Shown: positions 45,923 through 56,115, numbered from the stretch's first letter. The stretch: DNA of 64,000 nucleotides from Parabacteroides sp. Marseille-P3160 (GCF_900162725.1 NZ_LT799418.1:4281054-4345053), one strand, 5' to 3'. Program-made: numbers and translations. The notes: a model not told the origin generated them from the sequence alone.

Positions 45923-48900
45923 TTAAAAGTTAATATTTAATCCAAAATTCATCATCTTGGTAATAGGGTACCCGATCGGATCTACTTTTTCCGGATCTAA
46001 ATGATCCGCACGCATATGATCCCAAGTGATCAGGTTCTGCCCACTTAAATAAACCCGCAGGGAACTAATTCCTATTGGTTTCAATATATATTTGGGAAGT
46101 GTATATCCTATTTCCATGTTTTTTAGCCGAATAAAGGAGCAATCCATAATGAAAAAATCATTAGCTACGTGATTGACGGTTGTCTGAGTACTCAAAGCCG
46201 GATAAGTGATCTTCTCTCCATTCTGGTAACGCTCCAGGGTCCAAGCCTGTTTATGATATCCATAATAAGTACCTTCTTTGATATTTTCATACACATTTTG
46301 AGATGAATATTGTCTTGAATATTTTCCAACCCCTTGGAAAAAGATACTAAAATCAAAATCTTTATAATTCACGGATAAATTAAGTCCATAGTTAATCCGG
46401 GGTACCGTAGAAGAATAGCCAACCGGAGATACATCTTTGTCATTGATAACCTCATCCCCATTCACATCTTTATATTTAAAATCTCCGACTCGTGGGCTTC
46501 CGAAATCATAGGTTAAACCACTGTTTTTGATTTCTTCCTCCGAAGTCCAATAACCTTTTCCTTCAGAATCCCAATCAATCAAATAGCCCCAATTTTGTCC
46601 AATTGAATACCCCGTGGTCCGATACCGATACGCATACGTTTCGTCCCGTATTGGTTCATCCACAAATTTTATTATATTCTTATTGTATCCGTAGTTTCCC
46701 TTGAAGATAAAGGATAGATCCTTGTTGAACGCTTTACTGTATGATAGCTCTATTTCATATCCGCGATTATCGATTTTACCAATATTTGCCTTGGGAATAT
46801 TGCTTAACGAAACGCCTTGGAAAGAAGGAACACTTTGGCGGGTCCTTAAAATTTTACTCCGGTTTTCAGTAAAAATATCAAAAGAACCGGACAGATCTTT
46901 CAACAATTGAAAATCAACTCCGTAGTTCCTCTTGTCAGCGACTTCCCAACTTAGGTTATAATTTCCTAATAATCCTTGAGACACCCCTTTACCTAAACCT
47001 AAACTTCCTAAAGGGCCATTCCCCATCGTGATATTGTCTAAATAAAGGAAACGAGAATCTCCCATCTTATCATTACCGACACGTCCATTTGAAAATCGAA
47101 GTTTTAAGAAGGTGATAAAGTCATTGTCCTTAAAAAAAGCCTCATTACTAAGGACCCAACCGACAGAGAATGCTGGGAAAAAACCAAAACGAGTAGAAGG
47201 AGCGAACTGTTCCGAACCGTTATATCCTAAGTTTACTTCTGCAAAATACCGACTATCGTAATTATAGGTTGCCCGTCCGGCCATCCCAACCATATTATAA
47301 GGAAGATCACCATTTGTTTTCTCCCAATTATCTCTTTGGGCTAAAAACATTGCTCCCACATGATGTTTACCAAAAATACGATCATAATTAATACTTCCTT
47401 GAAGATTAATATTGTATTGAGATGCTGCGTTTCGAGACATTGAGAGCAAATTAGCATCCTGACGTTTTACAGCGTAGGATAATTCGTCGGTATCATAGTT
47501 TACGTCCGCTAAATACAATTTTTCGGTTTTCCCTCCTTGTAATCTTGTATAGGCATAGGAGTCATACGAAATCATCCCCTTAATACTTAAACCCGGAGTA
47601 ATGATCGTACTTAAATCCCAATTGAGTCCGAACGTTGAATTCAAATTAGCACGTGTTTCATTTTGATATCCGCGCCTATTCATTACTTCAAAAGCAGAAC
47701 GGTCCAAGTAACCCGGATCCACTACAAGATTCGGTTCAATACCATACCCTGCAATAGTAGTAGGACCAGGGGTAATTGGTAAAATCGTCGTAGCTTGATA
47801 GAGTAAATCGCGCATCATCCAGTTGGAGTCATCTCCATACATTCCTCCGACATAGGGCATATTGACTTTCTCAATATACGTCCCGATATTCAGATAGGAG
47901 GTCAAGGTCTTTGAAATCTTATAATCCAAATTCGCACGAAAACTATACCGGTCCATTTTTGAAGAGGGGTCATATCCTAAAAAAGATTTAGGTTCTGTAT
48001 TTAGATTCCCTCCCTGATGGATATAGCCCGCATTCATAAAGTAGGAAACTTTCTTCGTCCCCCCCGAAATATTTGCATTGATACGTGTCTGGGGAGTATA
48101 TTCTTTAATCAACTCATCATAATAATTGTGATCCGGATACATATACTGTCTCTCTAAAGCTTTTTGAGAGTAATCCGGATCATTCGGATCCAATCCGATT
48201 AATGGATTCTCATATTTCGCAATGATTTCTTCACTAAAAGCCGGTGATAAACCGTCATTTTTTAAGGCTTGATTACGCATATTCAGATATTCTACCGAAT
48301 GTAATCTTTCTGGTGTCCTCGTAAAAGAGGTAAAACTTTGCTCTGCACTAATATTTAGCTTCGCTTTCCCTTCCTGACCACGACGAGTAGTAATCATTAA
48401 AACGCCATTTGCTCCACGAACTCCGAAAACGGCCGTTGCCGAAGCGTCTTTCAACACCGAGATCGATTCAACTTCATTTGGATCTATTGTACTGATATTA
48501 TCCCGAGGAACTCCATCAATCATGATAAGCGGACTTGTCCCATTTGTGGTTGCCGCACCCCGTAAAAACATCGTTGCTCCATCTTTTCCGGGTTGCCCTC
48601 CTCCACTCTGCATGATAGATAGACCGGAAATACGACCAGCTAATGCATTTTCCAACCTTGGAGCAGAACTCCTTTTGATATCAGTCACAGAGACTGATGA
48701 GATGGCACCTGTAATAGATTCTTTCTTTTGCGTTCCATAACCTACAACTACCACCTCCTGTAGGCTTTGAATATCTTCCTCCAATACCACATCGATTTTC
48801 TTGGCCTCTTTCACCAATATCTCTTTCTGCACAAAGCCGATATACTTAAAAACCAAGATAGCGGAAGAAGAACTTACGGCTATGCTGTAATTCCCATCCA

Positions 48901-49147
48901 TATCCGACAATGAAGTATTAACCGATCCTTTTTCTACAATACTCACGCTGATTAGCGGATTTCCGCCCCGATCAGAAACATTCCCCGAAACAATGTATTT
49001 AGTTTGGGAATCTTTCTGTGTATCGGGAATCACTTTAGCCGAAAGCAATCCTATATTGATTAACAACAAGAGAGATAAAATAACGTTCCCTCTCAAATTC
49101 GGTTTTTTACGATTGCTTATTTTACTATTTGCAGTATCGTTTTTCAT
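45923..49147 (-). CDS. SusC/RagA-family TonB-dependent transporter (first of a tandem pair)
   Basis: 1,074 residues. N-terminal signal segment after a basic stretch (LRGNVILSLLLLINIGLLSA), carboxypeptidase-regulatory-like domain (KYIVSGNVSDRGGNPLISVS), TonB-contact motif EVVVVGYGTQKKESITG, plug with SISVLKDASATAVFGVRGANG, barrel ending MMNFGLNINF. No STN domain. The first SusC of the long minus-strand operon, preceded by a 508-bp leader region that shares sequence with the leader of the SusC at 60059. I found no clear promoter boxes in that leader. Confidence 0.95.
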   Translation of the reverse strand: MKNDTANSKISNRKKPNLRGNVILSLLLLINIGLLSAKVIPDTQKDSQTKYIVSGNVSDRGGNPLISVSIVEKGSVNTSLSDMDGNYSIAVSSSSAILVFKYIGFVQKEILVKEAKKIDVVLEEDIQSLQEVVVVGYGTQKKESITGAISSVSVTDIKRSSAPRLENALAGRISGLSIMQSGGGQPGKDGATMFLRGAATTNGTSPLIMIDGVPRDNISTIDPNEVESISVLKDASATAVFGVRGANGVLMITTRRGQEGKAKLNISAEQSFTSFTRTPERLHSVEYLNMRNQALKNDGLSPAFSEEIIAKYENPLIGLDPNDPDYSQKALERQYMYPDHNYYDELIKEYTPQTRINANISGGTKKVSYFMNAGYIHQGGNLNTEPKSFLGYDPSSKMDRYSFRANLDYKISKTLTSYLNIGTYIEKVNMPYVGGMYGDDSNWMMRDLLYQATTILPITPGPTTIAGYGIEPNLVVDPGYLDRSAFEVMNRRGYQNETRANLNSTFGLNWDLSTIITPGLSIKGMISYDSYAYTRLQGGKTEKLYLADVNYDTDELSYAVKRQDANLLSMSRNAASQYNINLQGSINYDRIFGKHHVGAMFLAQRDNWEKTNGDLPYNMVGMAGRATYNYDSRYFAEVNLGYNGSEQFAPSTRFGFFPAFSVGWVLSNEAFFKDNDFITFLKLRFSNGRVGNDKMGDSRFLYLDNITMGNGPLGSLGLGKGVSQGLLGNYNLSWEVADKRNYGVDFQLLKDLSGSFDIFTENRSKILRTRQSVPSFQGVSLSNIPKANIGKIDNRGYEIELSYSKAFNKDLSFIFKGNYGYNKNIIKFVDEPIRDETYAYRYRTTGYSIGQNWGYLIDWDSEGKGYWTSEEEIKNSGLTYDFGSPRVGDFKYKDVNGDEVINDKDVSPVGYSSTVPRINYGLNLSVNYKDFDFSIFFQGVGKYSRQYSSQNVYENIKEGTYYGYHKQAWTLERYQNGEKITYPALSTQTTVNHVANDFFIMDCSFIRLKNMEIGYTLPKYILKPIGISSLRVYLSGQNLITWDHMRADHLDPEKVDPIGYPITKMMNFGLNINF

Positions 49148-49257
49148 ATATTATAATTTTGATTAACATTTTCACACCTGCTCACCTATGTAAGCCATTG
49201 TTTTGCCGCGACCATGACTTGGCTTCCCTCTTTTCCATCGATTTCCCAAAAATCACT

Positions 49258-49446
49258 TCACAAAACAGGATAAATTATCGACCGGCATCTTTTATGACAA
49301 AACAATTGTCCATCACAATATCCCGCTTCCATATCATTCCCAAAATCCGGAGCACGATCTTTTTTATCATTTTCGTAACAAGCTAAAGTTAAAGCCCTCG
49401 GAAAGATTAAAAGTAGAATTTCAACTAATAAATAATGGTTATTCAT
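49258..49446 (-). other. Leader block A upstream of SusC, shared with block B
   Basis: In the 508-bp gap 49148-49655. On the minus strand it can be read as a 62-codon frame starting MNNHYLLVEILLLIFPR. Block B (63241-63372) starts MLMRNLYLLIGILHYSFR. Across about 30 codons the two align without gaps, with shared tracts GAATTCTAC / GAAATTCTAC and AATGATAAAAA. The differences between copies are not mainly synonymous, so a conserved leader RNA or regulatory DNA is at least as likely as a peptide. Confidence 0.45.
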
Positions 49447-49500
49447 ACGTATCAATTAATAATAAATCACTAATAAAATAGATTAACTCAGTAAAAACTA

Positions 49501-49526
49501 TAAGAGGCTTTATACTCTACCTCTCA
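49501..49526 (-). terminator. Possible terminator after the GH78-like gene
   Basis: On the minus strand TGAGAGG pairs with CCTCTTA (7 bp, one wobble, 12-base loop), followed shortly by TTTTT. It lies 130 bp after the GH78-like stop and before the SusC leader, so it could separate the GH78-like gene from the SusC operon. Confidence 0.4.
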
Positions 49527-49655
49527 CTTAAGGCAAATCCGGTTTTTTATATTCAACAATAATTGTTTTCATTTCAAAACTATTCATCCTTACTCAAACA
49601 AGTTTGCTTATATTATCCAAATTCTATCACCTATGTTCCAAATATGAAAAAAAAA

Positions 49656-51413
49656 TTATTTCACTACCACAATCCCGTCAGGGGCATCTATTTCGGTCTT
49701 GATCGTTTGATCCGCCTGACGTTCATGCCTCACCTTGATAACGCCATATGGCGTCGGGAAGGTCCCTTCCGCCCATTCCAATTTACCTAAATGGGGCCTG
49801 ATTTCCACTTTTTTGAATCCCGGCTCCAAAGGGCGTATCCCCAATACATACCGACTCAGCCAAGACGTAGGACCGGAAGCCCAACCATGACAAAAACTAT
49901 GTCGTAAACCGACATAACAATACGCCCCACCGTCTGCATGGATATCGTATTTTCCAGGAGGTACGATTTCATCAATTCGAGCCGCTTTCTTCAAATCGCT
50001 ATAAGTCAAATCTTCCCAGAAGGTAGTCGCTCCCAAATCAAGCATTCCTCCCCAGTAATCGGAAATAATTTGCATCGCATCTTCATAATTTCCGGCTTGG
50101 GCCAAGGATTCGAGCATGTAATATCCGTAAAAAGTGGAGAAGCCTTCCGCTCCTTTACGAGAAACGATTCCATCAGCGATTTTAGAATCCAACAATCCCG
50201 ATAAAGCCAATAAGGACGCTGCTTGCTTATTATCTTGATGTTTAGGTCTATAGAGCCTCAATCTTTGGACGGCCTTCTGACAACTATCGGCAAGCTCCCG
50301 GTCTCCCAACCAATTTCCTATCTCCTCTCCCGCTTCCATACTCATCAAAGTCAAAGCCTGCAAACCGGCATGAATTACTTTCGGATTCTCCGAAGTAGGC
50401 CAATCCAGAAAACGCCCACCCCCTTGCAGGTTTTCTTTATTGCCATCTATATTCCGGATAATCTGGGAGACAAGTCCTTTCACATATTCCTGCTGTTCCC
50501 GCAGATAAGCCAGATCTCCTTGATATAAATACAGGTCCCGTTGGATAATCAGCCACCAAAGTGAGTAAGAGCACATCCCATTCATCCATCCGGGTAGAGG
50601 TGTATCGTTTTTCCCAAAATCAAGACTTTTTTTCACTACGTCCTGTGCTCCGAAAACCGTATTGACCGTCATGACTTCAGGGTGCAAATCTCCCAACCAA
50701 ACCAATCGATCCCGCTTAATGCCATCCCATAAATAATCTTGCATGTTTAAATGCACGGTATAGGCACCGGTTTTCCATATCTGATTCAGCCGTTCATCAC
50801 TGGAATGGAAAGAGCCGATATAAGGAATGTCCCGATATTTAAAAGCCGTACGGACAGCAATCAAAGGTAGCTCCACTCCTTTGTCCAATAGATCAATCCG
50901 TACAAACCGGAAACCGGATTCACCTACTTCTACCGTTCCGAGCCAAGGGACATAGGCAACATAATCCCTTACGGCATGCTCATTCGTCGCAGTCGATCCT
51001 TCTTCACTCATCGCCTCGCTAACCGATTCTCCTAACCGGACACGGACACGAACGGCTTGTTTCACCTCCCTTATTGCAGCCGCGATTTGTACACTTCCTT
51101 GATATTCTTTTCCGAAATCCAATAGAATCCCGGCCGAATCGGATTTAATCGTACTTAAGACACAGCATTTATTTGAACTTACCGCCACCTGGCCGGAAAA
51201 AGGCCTTAATAAATTTTCCGGGGATTTAACTCCATTGCCTGTCTGATCGGAGGTCCAAAGAATCCGAACCGGAGAGATATAACTGACTGTCCGTTCATCC
51301 TTCTGCCAGGAATCGTGCACAGCGGTGTCGCTAATCGGATTCTGGGAAAATGAGGTCAAAGAAAATGTCGCAAGCAAGACAAATAATCGAAGAAACAGGT
51401 TTTTCACATTCAT
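49656..51413 (-). CDS. Six-hairpin glycosidase, GH78-like (alpha-L-rhamnosidase-related)
   Basis: 585 residues from ATG 51413, chosen because it opens directly on a signal peptide (LFVLLATFSLTSFSQ); an upstream ATG would add 22 residues. An N-terminal beta domain (about 40-195) is followed by a six-hairpin catalytic domain with D-G-I-K-R-D-R-L-V-W-L-G-D at 230-242, then a short C-terminal beta domain (FKKVEIRPHLGKLEWAEGTFPT). In GH78 the fifth position after the first Asp is Glu; here it is Asp235, as in a distinct DGxKRDRxVWxGD group. Shorter than the 925-residue GH78 at 20881. Divergent from the hybrid regulator, so it is a likely first target. Confidence 0.82.
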   Translation of the reverse strand: MNVKNLFLRLFVLLATFSLTSFSQNPISDTAVHDSWQKDERTVSYISPVRILWTSDQTGNGVKSPENLLRPFSGQVAVSSNKCCVLSTIKSDSAGILLDFGKEYQGSVQIAAAIREVKQAVRVRVRLGESVSEAMSEEGSTATNEHAVRDYVAYVPWLGTVEVGESGFRFVRIDLLDKGVELPLIAVRTAFKYRDIPYIGSFHSSDERLNQIWKTGAYTVHLNMQDYLWDGIKRDRLVWLGDLHPEVMTVNTVFGAQDVVKKSLDFGKNDTPLPGWMNGMCSYSLWWLIIQRDLYLYQGDLAYLREQQEYVKGLVSQIIRNIDGNKENLQGGGRFLDWPTSENPKVIHAGLQALTLMSMEAGEEIGNWLGDRELADSCQKAVQRLRLYRPKHQDNKQAASLLALSGLLDSKIADGIVSRKGAEGFSTFYGYYMLESLAQAGNYEDAMQIISDYWGGMLDLGATTFWEDLTYSDLKKAARIDEIVPPGKYDIHADGGAYCYVGLRHSFCHGWASGPTSWLSRYVLGIRPLEPGFKKVEIRPHLGKLEWAEGTFPTPYGVIKVRHERQADQTIKTEIDAPDGIVVVK

Positions 51414-51460
51414 TCGTGTTTCATTTTTGTATTTTACAATTGGTAATATATAACGTTCTG

Positions 51461-51468
51461 CAAACGTA
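51461..51468 (-). promoter_or_regulatory. Possible -7 element for the GH78-like gene
   Basis: On the minus strand TACGTTTG, a full match to TAnnTTTG, 47 bp before the ATG at 51413. No -33 TTTG at the right distance, which fits a promoter needing an activator. The operator-like array at 51554-51609 lies about 85-140 bp further upstream. Confidence 0.45.
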
Positions 51469-51553
51469 AGTCCCTTCAATGATTTTTATTGTATGAGATG
51501 TTTCAAGAAGTATCGGATTTGTTCCAATTAATATCGAAAATGCTGTAAAAAAT

Positions 51554-51609
51554 TCATAACTATGACTGTGCGCATTCATAGTTGTGAATCCATTCGTTCA
51601 TAGTTATGA
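51554..51609. promoter_or_regulatory. Three phased palindromic sites, probable operator array
   Basis: TCATAACTATGA (51554), TCATAGTTGTGA (51576) and TCATAGTTATGA (51598): three 12-bp near-palindromes of the form TCATA-NN-TATGA whose starts are exactly 22 bp apart, about two helical turns. They lie in the 389-bp region between the divergent GH78-like gene and the hybrid two-component regulator. Sites one and three are reverse complements of each other. Confidence 0.6.
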
Positions 51610-51770
51610 CTGAAATTATTCAGTACTATCATTTTTTCAGTTAATAAGCGAATAAAAAAATGACCTTTCTTCAAATGCTTGCGGAAAATTTAAAAACAGT
51701 TGCTAAATGAACGAAACCTGATTCAACAGAATAATATATCTACAAATATTACCAAATGAAATAATAATTT

Positions 51771-51778
51771 TATCTTTG
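51771..51778 (+). promoter_or_regulatory. Possible -7 element for the hybrid regulator gene
   Basis: TATCTTTG, a full match to TAnnTTTG, 24 bp before the ATG at 51803, giving a short leader. No good -33 box is present. Confidence 0.45.
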
Positions 51779-51802
51779 GGGTAACCACAAATCCGAAATT
51801 TG

Positions 51803-54800
51803 ATGAAGTCTTTGATTCTAATCCATCTACAAAAACAAGCATTCTTCATAAAAATAGTTTTATGCTTTTTTCTGTTGTATTGCTTCTCCATTCTCCGGGC
51901 AGCAGGCCAAAATAATGAGAATTACATCATCAAAAACTCCATTTCCAACCAGCATATCAACGGGTTCTCAGAAGATAAATTCGGTTATATGTGGATCGCT
52001 ACGGCAAAAGGGCTGTGCCGTTATAATGGATATGAATACGTGCACTACTATAATATCCAGGGAAAGAAAAACAGCCTTCCCTCCGATTTTATTACAAATC
52101 TCTACTTGGATGCGGACAAGCAATTATGGATTACAACCGACAAAGGAGCCTGCCGCTATAATTATGATACAAATGATTTCTCTCTGTGCCATTATGTAGA
52201 CATGACTGACAGCCAACCTTTTGAATATGGCTTCATAGCGGCTGATAACCAACTCTTAGTCTATGGTTTTAATGGCATCAAGAAAATAAACAAAGAGAAT
52301 CTACAAATCACAAGATATTCGAGATCTTCCTCTTTCATTGTCACGACAGCTATCCAGGATGACTATTCACAAATCTGGATTGGAGGGCGTATCGGGCAAA
52401 GCATCTCTTATTCGGACAAAAACCTATCCATATTCGAACAAATGCCGATCCCTCCAGCCATGGAGATTTATTGCTCCTACAAAAATAGAAACGGAGAAAT
52501 TTGGTTTGGTACCAATAACGGAATTTTGGTAATCAATCCGGCTACCAAGAAGGTGAATCAGCCAGCTTTCATAAAAAAACAGCAAAACGTCTTATCCAGG
52601 TTACGTGTAACTGTGATTCATCCGATTGATTCCACGGCACTTTTGATCGGAACAGAAGACAAAGGATTGTTCATTTACCTGCTTTCTTCAGATAAAATAG
52701 TAAAAGCGACCGAACAGAACTACTTTATAGATAACAAATCCCGGCAGATCACTTGTTGCTATACCGACTCTAAGAATAATTTATGGGTAGGTACCTTCGA
52801 TAAAGGATATTTTTTACAACCGAATACTCCCAACCGGTTTAATAAAGACGGAATCCTGAATTCTATCTTTGACGGGATATTCGTCACTCGTATTGCGGAA
52901 GATCCTGCCGGGAATCTCTGGCTCGGAACCCGGTATAACGGTTTTATCTACTATAATAACCAGACAAAAAAAGTAAGAGTCTACAACAGTTCTAATTTTG
53001 AACCACTCACGCATTCAAACAATAATCTGATCCAATCCCTCTTTGTCGATTCGAAAGGCAATCTTTGGATAGGATACAATAAAACACTGATTCATTGCCA
53101 GTTGAAGGATGAAAAGGTCGTTTCTTACCGGGTTTATCCGACGATAAGCGATGTCGTATCAATGGCGGAAGATGACATTGGGCGACTCTGGGTAGGCTCC
53201 GACTCCGACGGTATTACGATTTATGACATCTTACAGGGTAAAAATCCCATAAAATTAAAGTTAAATAATCGCTCATGGAATAATATAACACATATTATCC
53301 GGTTAAAATCCGGTAAGATGTTATTCTCGGCTTATGATGACGGCATTTACATGATAGATCCCCAAAAAACCCGGATGATCCGGCCGTTGTCTTCCAATAA
53401 AGAGCTCCTCTCCTTCTCCAATCGGACCATTTTCTTATTTGAAAATGACAATTCGGATATATGGATCGGAACCTATGGCAAAGGAACCACACAATATACT
53501 CCCCGGACCGACAGCTTTAGAGTTTATTCTCCGAAGGATGGGTTGGCGAGTAATGATGTGCTTTCCATCGTGAATGACAGCAAACGGAATCTCTGGTTAA
53601 GTACCTCCTATGGAATCTCCAAGTTTAATCCGACAAACTATACTTTCTTTAACTATTATGAAGTAGATGGGATCGGAGGAAACCAATTTCATGAAAAAAG
53701 CGTATTAAAATCGAAATCGGGAGAAATCTATTTTGGAGGAAACCATGGCATTACCTATTTTAATCCGGAGAACATAGAAATCGAAACGACTCCCATACCG
53801 GTTATCCTGGAAGATTTAAAAATACTGCATGTTAGCGAAAGTATCGGCTTGAAAAACAGCGTCCTGCAAAAACAACTTTCACAAACGGAATCCATTATAT
53901 TAAATCATAAACAAAATGTTTTCAGTATCGACTATGCCGGTATCGATTTCAATTCGTCCAAGAAAATAAACTACGCCTACCGGTTAATTGGTTTTGACAA
54001 AGATTGGAACCAGGTAGGTGATTACCGGCGGGCAACCTATTCCAACCTGCCGGCAGGTGAATATACGTTTGAGGTCAAAGCACAGGGCCCCGACGGCATC
54101 TGGAGCAACACCCCCACTAAGCTACATATTACCATAAAAGCGGCACCCTGGCTCAGCGCGCCTGCAATCCTGATCTATATCATTTCAACCTTGTATCTTG
54201 TATATCTATCTATCAGCATCTACATCCGAATGAAATTAGATGCCGAACGTATTGCACTGATAGAGAAGGAACGCCGTAACGAAAAGGAAATGAGCGAGAT
54301 GAAAATACGTTTCTTTACCAACATCTCTCATGAACTTAGAAACCCGCTCTGCATGATTTACGGCCCGGTGAAGAGCCTGATCGATAAAAAAGAACCCCCA
54401 CAAAATGCTCTCTATTTATTACAATTGGTTAATTCTAATGTAGAGTATTTATTAAGGTTGATCGATCAACTGTTGGATTTTGAAAAAATGGAGAGTAATA
54501 GTTTAACGTTGTCTGTCACGGAAACGGATATCGTAAGTCTCACAGAAAAACTTGTCAACAGCTTCTCTTATTATGCACATGAGAAGAATATAGAGATAAG
54601 TTTGGATCTCCCTAAAGGTCCTTTATTCGTTCTGGTGGATGCGGATGCGTTCTCGAAAATCACAAGTAATTTATTATCCAACGCCCTTAAATACACTCCG
54701 GATCAAGGACATGTAACGATTGAAGTTTTTCTGACGGAGCATGTTGATGAGCCGTTTAAATTAGAGACTACCTCCTCCCGATATATACAGGTAAAAGTGA

Positions 54801-55924
54801 TCGATGACGGAATCGGCATGAATCCATCCGACCTTGAACATCTGTTTGAGAGATACCAGCGTTTTAAAGGGAAGGATCTTTCACTCAAATCGATTTCAGG
54901 AAAAGGAATAGGTTTGAACTATGCAAAAAAATTAGTCGAAAAGCATAAAGGAGCCATTTGTGCACAATTGGGCAAAGAAAAAGGGATGATCTTTAGCTTT
55001 ATCATCCCTATCGACAAAAACTTATATGACATACAGCAGATTAAACAAAACTCAGAAATAAAGAACACGACGGATGCAACGATAGATATTGCAACGACCG
55101 ATAAAGAGGTGAAAGAGAATCAAAAAGGGCAAGAGCCAAACAGTCTTCATACGGAAACGATCCTAATAGTAGAAGATAATGCGGATCTTCTCCGCTTCTT
55201 ATCAGACTTACTAACACCGGACTATCATGTCCTCACAGCAGTTGACGGCTTAGACGGATACCGCAAAACAAAAGAAGAAAATATAGATGTTATTCTGAGT
55301 GATGTCCTGATGCCGAACATGGACGGTTATGAATTTTGTGGCAAAATAAAGAATGATCCCGAACTTTGTCACATTCCTTTCATTATTCTAACGGCCAAAG
55401 TAATGGATCAAAATCTTGTTGAAGGCTACCGGCAAGGAGCCGATATCTACCTGAATAAACCTTTCAATCCTCAGGTTTTATTAGAGATTGTAAAAAATAC
55501 TTTTGCAAATATTGAGCGTAGAAAATCTACGATCATAAGCGGAAAGATTACACAAAACCAAGAAAATGACAAGACCGAAGAAGGGGTGCAGTTAATGCTA
55601 AACCCTCTTGACGAAAAGTTTTTGCATAAGCTTCACGAATACATTGATCATCATATCACGGATTGCGAATTGAATGTCAGTGTTCTCGGAAAAGAGTTAG
55701 GTTTTAGCCGGACTAATTTCTATCGAAAAATCAAAGCCTTGACCGGCTATTCCCCAAACGATTTTCTTCGTATATACCGATTGAACAAAGCGGCGGAACT
55801 CATCCTCAAAGGTGAATATTCCATTAACGAAATCAGTGATTTGACAGGATTCAGTTCGCATTCCCATTTTTCCAACGCGTTCAAAAAACATTTCGGAGTA
55901 AGTCCGAAAAACTATAAAGGATAA
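51803..55924 (+). CDS. Hybrid two-component system regulator (sensor kinase, receiver and AraC output in one protein)
   Basis: 1,373 residues from ATG 51803 (a TTG lies one codon earlier). A signal-anchor is at about 12-33. Residues 40-700 hold repeated two-component propeller motifs (GYMWIATAKGLCRYNG, GNLWLGTRYNGFIYYN), then a Y_Y_Y domain, together the periplasmic glycan sensor. A membrane helix is near 788-809. Histidine kinase: NISHELRNPL with His843, N-box LLSNALKY with Asn960. Receiver: DVILSDVLMPNMDGYEF with Asp1167. C-terminal AraC helix-turn-helix domain (LGKELGFSRTNFYRKIKALTG, cited in part). All catalytic residues appear present. Such regulators bind an oligosaccharide in the periplasm and activate adjacent SusCD loci. 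It is divergent from the long minus-strand operon and convergent with the second one. Confidence 0.96.
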   Translation: MKSLILIHLQKQAFFIKIVLCFFLLYCFSILRAAGQNNENYIIKNSISNQHINGFSEDKFGYMWIATAKGLCRYNGYEYVHYYNIQGKKNSLPSDFITNLYLDADKQLWITTDKGACRYNYDTNDFSLCHYVDMTDSQPFEYGFIAADNQLLVYGFNGIKKINKENLQITRYSRSSSFIVTTAIQDDYSQIWIGGRIGQSISYSDKNLSIFEQMPIPPAMEIYCSYKNRNGEIWFGTNNGILVINPATKKVNQPAFIKKQQNVLSRLRVTVIHPIDSTALLIGTEDKGLFIYLLSSDKIVKATEQNYFIDNKSRQITCCYTDSKNNLWVGTFDKGYFLQPNTPNRFNKDGILNSIFDGIFVTRIAEDPAGNLWLGTRYNGFIYYNNQTKKVRVYNSSNFEPLTHSNNNLIQSLFVDSKGNLWIGYNKTLIHCQLKDEKVVSYRVYPTISDVVSMAEDDIGRLWVGSDSDGITIYDILQGKNPIKLKLNNRSWNNITHIIRLKSGKMLFSAYDDGIYMIDPQKTRMIRPLSSNKELLSFSNRTIFLFENDNSDIWIGTYGKGTTQYTPRTDSFRVYSPKDGLASNDVLSIVNDSKRNLWLSTSYGISKFNPTNYTFFNYYEVDGIGGNQFHEKSVLKSKSGEIYFGGNHGITYFNPENIEIETTPIPVILEDLKILHVSESIGLKNSVLQKQLSQTESIILNHKQNVFSIDYAGIDFNSSKKINYAYRLIGFDKDWNQVGDYRRATYSNLPAGEYTFEVKAQGPDGIWSNTPTKLHITIKAAPWLSAPAILIYIISTLYLVYLSISIYIRMKLDAERIALIEKERRNEKEMSEMKIRFFTNISHELRNPLCMIYGPVKSLIDKKEPPQNALYLLQLVNSNVEYLLRLIDQLLDFEKMESNSLTLSVTETDIVSLTEKLVNSFSYYAHEKNIEISLDLPKGPLFVLVDADAFSKITSNLLSNALKYTPDQGHVTIEVFLTEHVDEPFKLETTSSRYIQVKVIDDGIGMNPSDLEHLFERYQRFKGKDLSLKSISGKGIGLNYAKKLVEKHKGAICAQLGKEKGMIFSFIIPIDKNLYDIQQIKQNSEIKNTTDATIDIATTDKEVKENQKGQEPNSLHTETILIVEDNADLLRFLSDLLTPDYHVLTAVDGLDGYRKTKEENIDVILSDVLMPNMDGYEFCGKIKNDPELCHIPFIILTAKVMDQNLVEGYRQGADIYLNKPFNPQVLLEIVKNTFANIERRKSTIISGKITQNQENDKTEEGVQLMLNPLDEKFLHKLHEYIDHHITDCELNVSVLGKELGFSRTNFYRKIKALTGYSPNDFLRIYRLNKAAELILKGEYSINEISDLTGFSSHSHFSNAFKKHFGVSPKNYKG

Positions 55925-55973
55925 ATATTTATTTCATTATCAATTCAGGAATGAAAATTTAATCTCTTGAATA

Positions 55974-56013
55974 ATTACTCCCACTAATTTATCTATTAAT
56001 CAGCGGGAGTAAT
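55974..56013. terminator. Hairpin between convergent genes
   Basis: ATTACTCCC pairs with GGGAGTAAT (9 bp), with a further weakly paired inner part. It sits 50 bp after the hybrid-regulator stop and 100 bp beyond the convergent DUF4998-type stop. No strong T-run on either strand, so the terminator call rests on position and symmetry. Confidence 0.45.
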
Positions 56014-56115
56014 CAAGTTTCAATATTCAACAGCCTTAAATATCATAGGCGGAAAAACATCGTTTTCATTAGCATTATACCTAACAATTGTAAAATTAAT
56101 TTTACTGATTTTCCT

